Shown here: in pieces, positions 1-4,690 of the stretch
Layout: each line of letters starts with the position of its first letter
Position numbering within the stretch: the first letter of the stretch is position 1
Origin: JBFJVZ01 sp041623895
Lineage (GTDB): Bacteria > Planctomycetota > Planctomycetia > Pirellulales > Pirellulaceae
Assembly: GCA_041623895.1 (NCBI GenBank)
Contig: JBFJVZ010000473.1
Span: forward strand, 1 to 5,246
Direction of reading: 5' to 3'
DNA: 5,246 bases
Notes under the pieces: generated by a model
What the model saw: only the letters and a program-made list of their open reading frames with translations
Told to the model about the DNA's origin: nothing
Databases searched by the model: none
Made by a program: the position numbers and the translations under genes

Positions 1-131
1 AACCGTGAGTACCCACTGTTGGCTCCCACCGAAGAACTGGTCATGATACTGCCGGGCCCAATCACGACGCAGGCAGTGATCAATCCAGGCCCGATGCGTT
101 TGTACCAAGGTCGCATTTTTTCGTCGTTCAT
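1..131 (-). CDS. Nramp-family divalent metal transporter-like protein, N-terminal fragment
   Basis: Reading the minus strand from the ATG at 131 gives 43 codons that run off the window edge, so only the N-terminus is visible. It begins MNDEKMRPWYKRIGPG and continues into a hydrophobic segment that aligns without gaps to TM1 of Nramp (MntH/DMT) transporters: a GPG turn, then LITACVVI, then a four-residue motif, then a Ser-rich stretch ending GANSGY. In canonical Nramps the four-residue motif is DPGN, whose Asp and Asn bind the metal. Here residues 25-28 read GPGS, so both ligands are missing. The protein would be an inner-membrane transporter of the APC/LeuT fold. The substrate cannot be assigned because of this change. 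An in-frame ATG at 116 (residue 6) is an alternative start; neither start has a clear Shine-Dalgarno sequence. The gene is divergent from the kinase-like gene at 370. The family call is fairly secure despite the short length. Confidence 0.72.
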   Translation of the reverse strand, partial: MNDEKMRPWYKRIGPGLITACVVIGPGSIMTSSSVGANSGYSR

Positions 132-140
132 ATTGTTTTG

Positions 141-150
141 CTTTATAAAG
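141..150 (-). promoter_or_regulatory. Possible -10 element / palindrome CTTTATAAAG
   Basis: CTTTATAAAG is a perfect 10-bp palindrome in an otherwise GC-rich context. On the minus strand TATAAA (147 to 142) would place transcription start near 135, only a few bases before the transporter ATG at 131, or about 20 bases before the alternative ATG at 116. No convincing -35 box is seen. The palindrome also touches the left end of the hairpin element. This is a weak motif-only call. Confidence 0.2.
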
Positions 151-159
151 TAAAAGTCG

Positions 160-178
160 TCGTTCGCTTGGCGAACGA
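160..178. repeat. Hairpin 1: TCGTTCGC-TTG-GCGAACGA
   Basis: This is a perfect 8-bp inverted repeat around a TTG loop. Its left arm also forms the inner part of the left terminal inverted repeat. It is followed directly by AACGTT, the start of the nested stem around hairpin 2. Confidence 0.8.
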
Positions 179-195
179 ACGTTTTGTCTTCCCCT

Positions 196-214
196 TCCGA
201 CGCGGAGCGTCGGA
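196..214. repeat. Hairpin 2: TCCGACGC-GGA-GCGTCGGA
   Basis: This is a perfect 8-bp inverted repeat around a GGA loop, the most GC-rich of the three hairpins. Flanking bases 180-188 and 216-226 can pair as an outer stem with a 2-nt bulge, so this is the tip of a longer imperfect stem-loop. Confidence 0.8.
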
Positions 215-261
215 CGACAATAAACGCACAGCCTCGCCGCGAACGAGCGTTACCTTACGAA

Positions 262-280
262 TCGTTTGCGGAGCAAACGA
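262..280. repeat. Hairpin 3: TCGTTTGC-GGA-GCAAACGA
   Basis: This is a perfect 8-bp inverted repeat with the same GGA loop and the same terminal TCG/CGA and loop-closing GC bases as hairpin 2. Its left arm differs from that of hairpin 1 at one base (TTTGC against TTCGC). Its right arm forms the inner part of the right terminal inverted repeat. Confidence 0.8.
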
Positions 281-291
281 CGACGTACTTT

Positions 292-369
292 CGCTACCGA
301 CAATGAATTCACAGTCTCTCCGTGTGCCGTCCACAGTGCCGTGGTTCGTACTTTAGCGTAAATCGATCG
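292..369. other. Leader region of the kinase-like gene, no assigned signals
   Basis: These 78 bases separate the hairpin element from the ATG at 370. CGTACTTT at the end of the element (284-291) recurs at 347-354, and GTGCCGT occurs twice (324-330 and 336-342). No convincing -10/-35 pair or Shine-Dalgarno sequence is visible before 370. An in-frame GTG at 322 would add 16 residues, but these look unlike the start of the family. Confidence 0.35.
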
Positions 370-1260
370 ATGAAACAGCAAAGCACAGGCCTGCAAGCAG
401 CTCTTGGCGATTACGGCGACGTCATCGACTGCCAATCCGTTGGTGGCGGATGCATCAGTGAGGCAGTCCACGTTCGCTTGAGAAAGCCGGATAAGACGAC
501 CCGCTCACTGTTTGTCAAATCCAATGACGCGTCATTCTTGGATAACTTTCTGTGTGAAGCGGCCGGGCTCAGGCAGCTTGGCGAAGCTGATGCGATCCGT
601 GTCCCCAAGGTGATCGACGTCATTTCTGCTTCAGGGCGCGTATGGTTGGTCACCGAGTGGGTTGAGCAAGGCCGCCGGGGATCTGATTTCTTCGAGATCT
701 TTGCCGTTGGTTTGGCAAAGCTTCATCAACAAACTGCCGGTAGCCAGATCGGCTGGCAGCGGGATAATTACCTGGGTGCGGCACCTCAGATCAATTCGCC
801 CTGTCCCGATTGGCCCGAGTTTTTTGCTCAGCATCGGATCGGTTTTCAGATCCGCTGGGCCGCGGAGCAAGGATTGGGGGATGCGAGTTTAAAGTCCGAC
901 TGTCAACAAATTGTGAATCGGATGCCGCAGTTGCTGGACGGCCGCCAGGACACGACGTCGCTGCTGCACGGCGATTTGTGGAGCGGAAACTACCTTTGCG
1001 ACGCGGACGGCCAGCCGGTCATCATCGACCCCGCGGTTTACCGTGGCTGCCGCGAGGCTGAGTTCGGCATGCTCAAGCTGTTTGGTTCCTGCCCGGCGGA
1101 GTTTTATCAGGCTTATCAGCAGGCCTGGCCGATGCCCGCTGGTTGGCAGCGTCGAGTCAACGTTTATGTTTTATATCACCTGCTGAACCATTTGAATCTG
1201 TTTGGGTCTGGATACTTGGGTCAATGTCGTCAGGTGGCGGCGGAGATTCTGGGCAGCTAA
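370..1260 (+). CDS. Fructosamine/ketosamine-3-kinase family protein
   Basis: This 296-residue protein matches the usual length of about 290 for the fructosamine kinase family (FN3K/YniA type, protein-kinase-like fold). These cytoplasmic enzymes use ATP to phosphorylate the sugar of Amadori products (fructosamine, ribulosamine or erythrulosamine), destabilising the adduct and so removing glycation damage. Visible motifs in order are the Gly-rich loop VGGGCISEA (24-32), FVK with the ATP-anchoring Lys50, the helix Glu63 in FLCEAAGL, the hinge-like VTEWVEQG, the catalytic loop HGDLWSGN (200-207, Asp202 catalytic) and metal-binding IDPA (219-222, Asp220). These are followed by the family signature YRGCREAEFGMLKLFG and a C-terminal YHLLNHLNLFGSGY. 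Cys28 lies where FN3Ks carry a redox-active P-loop Cys. I chose the ATG at 370 because the family pattern starts shortly after it; a GTG at 322 would add 16 unrelated-looking residues. The natural substrate is unknown. hisF follows after 55 bp, so cotranscription is plausible. Confidence 0.9.
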   Translation: MKQQSTGLQAALGDYGDVIDCQSVGGGCISEAVHVRLRKPDKTTRSLFVKSNDASFLDNFLCEAAGLRQLGEADAIRVPKVIDVISASGRVWLVTEWVEQGRRGSDFFEIFAVGLAKLHQQTAGSQIGWQRDNYLGAAPQINSPCPDWPEFFAQHRIGFQIRWAAEQGLGDASLKSDCQQIVNRMPQLLDGRQDTTSLLHGDLWSGNYLCDADGQPVIIDPAVYRGCREAEFGMLKLFGSCPAEFYQAYQQAWPMPAGWQRRVNVYVLYHLLNHLNLFGSGYLGQCRQVAAEILGS

Positions 1261-1315
1261 GCAGAGCGCACCGGACAATTCATCCATCAAAGAAAGAATA
1301 ATTGGTTAGATCCTG

Positions 1316-2083
1316 ATGCTTGCTGCCCGTGTGATTCCATGCTTGGATGTGTTCGAGGGACGTGTGGTCAAGGGCACGAACTTTGTCAACTTGCGCGACG
1401 CCGGCGACCCGGTCGAAGTCGCCCGTCGTTACGAACAGGAAGGCGCTGACGAGTTGGTGTTCCTGGACATCACGGCCAGCCACGAAGAGCGTGACATTAT
1501 CTTGGATGTCGTTCGCCGCACTGCCGAGCAGGTTTTCATGCCGCTGACCGTTGGCGGCGGCGTCAGGACCATCGAAGACGTCCGTGCCCTGTTGTCGGCG
1601 GGCAGCGACAAAGTGTCGATCAACTCGGCGGCGTGCAAAGATCCCGAGTTTGTTCGGCGTGCCGCGGATCGCTTCGGCAGCCAGTGCATTGTCGTCAACA
1701 TTGATCCCAAGCGTGTGCAGAAAAACGGTCGGGAGGTTTGGGAAGTTCACATTCACGGCGGGCGCACGCCAACTGGTTTGGAAGCCGTCGCGTGGGCCAA
1801 AGAAGTTGAACGACTGGGTGCCGGAGAAATCGTCCTGACCAGCATGGATGCGGACGGAACTTGTGACGGCTATGACTTGCCGGTAACAGCGGCGGTCAGT
1901 GAAGCAGTTTCGATCCCCGTCGTTGCCAGCGGCGGTGCCGGGAATCCTCAGCACCTGGCTGACGCGATCATCAAAGGCAAGGCAAGCGCCGCTCTGGCAG
2001 CCAGTATTTTTCACTTCGGCCAATTCACGATCGAAGAGACCAAGCAAGTCATGCGCGACGCTGGAATTGCCGTGCGGCTTTGA
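1316..2083 (+). CDS. hisF: Imidazole glycerol phosphate synthase, cyclase subunit HisF
   Basis: HisF is the synthase subunit of the HisF-HisH complex. It uses ammonia from the HisH glutaminase to turn PRFAR into imidazole glycerol phosphate plus AICAR in histidine synthesis, in the cytoplasm. The 255-residue (beta/alpha)8 barrel is full length. The catalytic aspartates sit at the classical positions: Asp11 in RVIPCLD and Asp130 in VVNIDPKR, with Lys19 in GRVVKG. The two phosphate-binding sites are VGGGVRT (79-85) and SGGAG (205-209). HGGRTPTG and TSMDADGT (Asp178) also match the family. The ATG at 1316 fits the family N-terminus exactly. No Shine-Dalgarno sequence lies at normal spacing, which is common in planctomycetes. 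hisH and the other his genes are not in the window, so the pathway is scattered. purH follows 137 bp downstream and consumes the AICAR by-product. The long antisense frame over this gene is a coding shadow. Confidence 0.97.
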   Translation: MLAARVIPCLDVFEGRVVKGTNFVNLRDAGDPVEVARRYEQEGADELVFLDITASHEERDIILDVVRRTAEQVFMPLTVGGGVRTIEDVRALLSAGSDKVSINSAACKDPEFVRRAADRFGSQCIVVNIDPKRVQKNGREVWEVHIHGGRTPTGLEAVAWAKEVERLGAGEIVLTSMDADGTCDGYDLPVTAAVSEAVSIPVVASGGAGNPQHLADAIIKGKASAALAASIFHFGQFTIEETKQVMRDAGIAVRL

Positions 2084-2105
2084 AGCATCAAGGCCTGATC
2101 AGCGC

Positions 2106-2139
2106 GTGTTGCCCGCTTGACCGTTTGGGAGGGCAGCGC
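2106..2139 (+). other. Possible RNA stem-loop in the hisF-purH spacer
   Basis: GTGTTGCCC (2106-2114) can pair with GGGCAGCGC (2131-2139) in plus-strand RNA. The stem has nine base pairs including two G-U pairs, closing a 16-nt loop. It lies 22 bases after the hisF stop and 81 before the purH start. No T-tract follows, so it is not a standard intrinsic terminator. It could be an attenuating or stabilising structure, or chance. The rest of the 137-bp spacer shows no clear promoter. Confidence 0.25.
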
Positions 2140-2220
2140 TTACGCTTCGGAACGTCAATCTTCCGTCTCTTCGACGCGGTCTGACTAACCGGCAAGAATC
2201 CTTCAACAACCACTATCGCC

Positions 2221-3792
2221 GTGCCTGACATCGTCCCAGTTCGTAACGCTCTGATCAGTGTCAGTGACAAACTTGGCTTGGCCGATTTGGCCGCGGGATT
2301 GGCGGGTGCCGGTGTCACCATTTACAGCACCGGCGGGACCCGGCGACATCTTGAGGAAACCGGAATCGAAGTCGAAGACGTCGCCCAGTACACCGGCTTT
2401 CCCGAGATGTTGGATGGCCGTGTCAAAACGCTGCACCCCAAAGTTTTTGGCGGCATTTTGGCTATCCGCGACCGCGATGATCACATCGAAGCGATCGCCC
2501 AGCATGGGATCGTTCCCTTTGACCTGATCGTCGTCAACTTGTACCCGTTCGCGGCGACCGCCGCGCGACCTGGTGCGACCCGCGCGGAATGCGTTGAGCA
2601 GATCGATATTGGCGGACCGAGTCTCGTTCGCGCTGCTGCCAAGAATCACAACGATGTCGCGATTGCCACCAGCCCGGAGCAATACGGGGAAGTCCTGGCG
2701 CAGCTTGATTCACTCGGTGGAACATCCTTGCAGTTGCGTGAACAGCTGGCAGCGGATGCTTTTGAGCACACCGCGACATACGATCGCGCGATTGCCGACT
2801 ACATGCGCGGTGAGTCGATTGCCGGCGAGTTTCCGGTGCGGTTAAATATCTCGCTGCGTCGAAAGGCGCAATTACGATACGGCGAGAACCCACATCAACG
2901 GGCGGCTTTGTATGTTGATCCGACGGTTCGTTCGGCGAACCTGGTTTCGGCGCGGCAGCTGAGCGGCAAAGAGTTGTCGTACAATAATTTGCTCGATTTG
3001 GATGCGGCCCTCGATATCGTCCGCGGATTCGGTGGGCCCGCCGCCTCGGTGATCAAGCACAATAATCCCTGCGGCGCCGCGACCGACACAAGATTGGTGC
3101 GGGCCTGTCGCAAGGCACTGGCCGGCGACCCGCTCAGCGCGTTTGGTTCGGTGCTTGGGTTCAATCGAACCGTGGACGAGGAAACCGCAGAAATGCTCTG
3201 CGAGCCCGGGTTGTTCATCGAAGCAATTGTGGCGCCCGATTTTGAAGCGGGCGCCGTTGGCTTACTAACCTCCAAGCCGCGTTGGCGCGAAAATGTTCGC
3301 CTCATGCAAGTGGGCGTGCTGGACGATCCACCACCCGCCATCGCCAAACGGTTCATCAGCGGCGGGATGCTGGTTCAAGATGCCGATTGCCTGACCAGCG
3401 CAACCTTGCAATGGAAGACGGCCACCGAAACGGAAGTCGCCGATGAACTGTGGGATGATGTCGCGTTTGCCTGGGAGATGGTTCGGCACGTCAAGAGCAA
3501 CGCCATTGTGCTGGCCAAAGACACTTCCTTGATCGGCGTCGGCGCCGGCCAAATGAGTCGCGTTGACAGCGTGGAGATTTCGATCGAAAAAGCTGGTGAT
3601 CGGTGCTCCGGCAGCGTGCTGGCATCGGATGCGTTCTTTCCGTTCCCGGATTCCATCGAAACAGCCGCGGAGTCTGGAATTGTCGCAATCATCCAACCGG
3701 GAGGCTCGCGCCGTGATCAGGAAGTGATCGACGCCTGCAACAAACACGATCTGCCGATGGTGATGACCGGGCGACGCCATTTCAAACACTGA
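2221..3792 (+). CDS. purH: Bifunctional AICAR transformylase / IMP cyclohydrolase PurH
   Basis: PurH catalyses the last two steps of de novo purine synthesis: formylation of AICAR with 10-formyl-THF to FAICAR, then ring closure to IMP. It normally acts as a cytoplasmic homodimer. The protein has 523 residues, close to E. coli PurH (529). The N-terminal MGS-like cyclohydrolase domain shows the phosphate-binding STGGT (36-40) and GRVKTLHPK with Lys69. The transformylase domain shows LRYGENPHQ (218-226) and the catalytic Lys279-His280 pair in VIKHNNPCGAA. The C-terminus GGSRRDQE and TGRRHFKH is the normal family ending. The start is GTG at 2221: the N-terminus VPVRNALISVSDK lines up with the family directly after it. 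No clear Shine-Dalgarno sequence precedes it. The stop TGA shares its A with the trpC ATG, which suggests translational coupling. The 137-bp gap from hisF may hold an independent promoter, though none is recognisable. Confidence 0.97.
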   Translation: MPDIVPVRNALISVSDKLGLADLAAGLAGAGVTIYSTGGTRRHLEETGIEVEDVAQYTGFPEMLDGRVKTLHPKVFGGILAIRDRDDHIEAIAQHGIVPFDLIVVNLYPFAATAARPGATRAECVEQIDIGGPSLVRAAAKNHNDVAIATSPEQYGEVLAQLDSLGGTSLQLREQLAADAFEHTATYDRAIADYMRGESIAGEFPVRLNISLRRKAQLRYGENPHQRAALYVDPTVRSANLVSARQLSGKELSYNNLLDLDAALDIVRGFGGPAASVIKHNNPCGAATDTRLVRACRKALAGDPLSAFGSVLGFNRTVDEETAEMLCEPGLFIEAIVAPDFEAGAVGLLTSKPRWRENVRLMQVGVLDDPPPAIAKRFISGGMLVQDADCLTSATLQWKTATETEVADELWDDVAFAWEMVRHVKSNAIVLAKDTSLIGVGAGQMSRVDSVEISIEKAGDRCSGSVLASDAFFPFPDSIETAAESGIVAIIQPGGSRRDQEVIDACNKHDLPMVMTGRRHFKH

Positions 3793-4577
3793 TGACCATC
3801 TTAGACGACATCCTGGAAAGAACTCGGGCGACCATTCAGGCCGACCGCGCCGTCCAACCCGATCGAGAACTAGAAGCCGCCGTCATCGACCTGCCGCCCT
3901 GCCGTGACTTTCATGCGGCCTTGGCAGCCGGCGACCAGGTTCAGTTGATCGCGGAAGTCAAACGCGCCAGCCCGTCAGCCGGATTGATCCGAAAAGATTT
4001 TGATCCCGTCGCTATCGCCAACAGCTATGTACAAGGCGGTGCTGCCTGTATCAGCGTCTTGACGGACGAACCTTTCTTTCAAGGATCGCTTGATTATCTG
4101 CGCTCAATTCGCAAAGCAGTGGACGTGCCGCTGCTGCGAAAAGATTTTATCGTCGACCGTTATCAACTCCTGCAAGCACGCCACGCTGGCGCAGACTGTG
4201 TTTTGCTGATCGCCGAATGTTTATCGGCCGCCGAGCTGCAAAGGCTGCACGATCAAGCTGCCGGATTGGGCCTGCAAACTTTGATCGAGTTATTCGAACC
4301 GCAGAATCTGGACGCCGTGCTGGCAACCGGGACACGATTGGTGGGAGTAAACAATCGCAATCTCCACACCTTTGAAACGAAACTCGATCACACACTCGCC
4401 CTCTGCGGGAAAATCCCCGACGATCGGCTGATTGTGGGAGAAAGTGGAATCAGAACTCACGAAGATTTGTGTACGCTTGGGCGTGGCGGCGTGAAAGCGG
4501 TTTTGGTCGGCGAGTCATTGATGCGGCAAGACGACATCGCGGCGGCAACGCGTCGTTTGCTCGCTGGTGAGCCCTAG
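3792..4577 (+). CDS. trpC: Indole-3-glycerol phosphate synthase TrpC
   Basis: TrpC converts CdRP (1-(o-carboxyphenylamino)-1-deoxyribulose 5-phosphate) to indole-3-glycerol phosphate, with loss of CO2 and water, in tryptophan synthesis. The 261-residue length fits a monofunctional (beta/alpha)8-barrel enzyme with no fused TrpF. Active-site residues are visible in order: Glu55 and Lys57 in IAEVKRASPS, the general-acid Lys117 in LLRKDFIVD, Glu166 in LIELFEP, Asn187 in VGVNNRNLHTF and Ser218 in VGESGI. The Glu166 segment reads IELFEP where many bacterial enzymes have a VEVH-type sequence; the catalytic Glu itself is kept. The ATG overlaps the purH TGA (TGATG at 3790-3794), so translation probably depends on ribosomes finishing purH. 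No other trp gene is in the window. This is an unusual partner for purH but a confident family call. Confidence 0.97.
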   Translation: MTILDDILERTRATIQADRAVQPDRELEAAVIDLPPCRDFHAALAAGDQVQLIAEVKRASPSAGLIRKDFDPVAIANSYVQGGAACISVLTDEPFFQGSLDYLRSIRKAVDVPLLRKDFIVDRYQLLQARHAGADCVLLIAECLSAAELQRLHDQAAGLGLQTLIELFEPQNLDAVLATGTRLVGVNNRNLHTFETKLDHTLALCGKIPDDRLIVGESGIRTHEDLCTLGRGGVKAVLVGESLMRQDDIAAATRRLLAGEP

Positions 4578-4690
4578 TGGTACTTCAAGTCAGTTTTTGT
4601 GTGCCGCGAAAAAGGGGCCAGACCACAAGCGGCAGAGCCGGTCGGCATCGAAGGGGACTGATTGGCGACCGCCCGGTCACCGCCGCTCGT
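4578..4690. other. Convergent spacer between trpC and the DUF1080 gene
   Basis: Both flanking genes end here, so some form of bidirectional termination is expected. The only compact structures seen are GACCG-CC-CGGTC (4667-4678) and GCCG-GT-CGGC (4637-4646). Neither has a T-tract, and both have very short loops as drawn. Two similar runs, AAGGGGCCAGA (4612) and AAGGGGACTGA (4651), are 9/11 identical. No coding sequence is supported; short frames over this stretch are continuations in wrong frames. Confidence 0.5.
4667..4678. terminator. Weak candidate terminator hairpin GACCGCCCGGTC
   Basis: This is a 5-bp inverted repeat with a 2-nt loop; allowing a realistic 4-nt loop, four base pairs remain. 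It sits 12 bases past the end of the minus-strand gene and 90 bases past trpC. No T-run follows on either strand, so Rho-dependent or other termination is at least as likely. Confidence 0.15.

Larger units (their letters stand above)
147..291. repeat. Structured intergenic element with imperfect terminal inverted repeats and three hairpins
   Basis: The left end (147-167) reads, on the opposite strand, GCGAACGACGACTTTTACTTT. The right end (273-291) reads GCAAACGACGACGTACTTT. The two therefore form an imperfect terminal inverted repeat of about 20 bp bounding 145 bp. Inside are three hairpins of identical geometry (8-bp arms, 3-nt loop) at 160-178, 196-214 and 262-280. A near-exact 13-base direct repeat is also present, GCGAACGAACGTT at 171 and GCGAACGAGCGTT at 239. 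The middle hairpin is nested in a further stem pairing CGTTTTGTC (180-188) with 216-226, with a 2-nt bulge. The outer repeat arms are themselves part of the first and third hairpins, so a long stem and the local hairpins are mutually exclusive folds. The architecture resembles REP/BIME or MITE-type mobile repeats. No transposase lies in the window, and the copy number elsewhere is unknown. Confidence 0.65.

Noticed and set aside
160..280. CRISPR-like array
   Set aside because: The repeats are palindromic hairpins of differing sequence at unequal spacing (36 and 66 bases between starts), with no constant direct repeat or regular spacers.
138..356. Open frames on both strands (72 aa plus, 63 aa minus) across the hairpin element
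   Set aside because: They read through inverted repeats, their composition is rich in Arg, Ser and Thr with no recognisable domain, and they overlap each other. Such frames are a by-product of GC-rich repeats, not genes.
322..369. GTG start at 322 extending the kinase by 16 residues
   Set aside because: The added residues (MCRPQCRGSYFSVNRS) do not resemble the family N-terminus, and the ATG at 370 gives a normal length.
1280..2047. 255-residue frame antisense to hisF
   Set aside because: hisF has all its catalytic motifs. The antisense frame is a shadow produced by the codon bias and has no recognisable motif.
2088..2104. Near-palindrome ATCAAGGCCTGAT just after hisF as a terminator
   Set aside because: It is a short imperfect palindrome with no loop and no T-tract; too weak to call.
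2203..2682. Antisense frame of 159 residues over the start of purH
   Set aside because: It lies opposite the conserved cyclohydrolase domain and shows no family signature. The antisense frames at 2895-3356 and 3265-3789 are rejected for the same reason.
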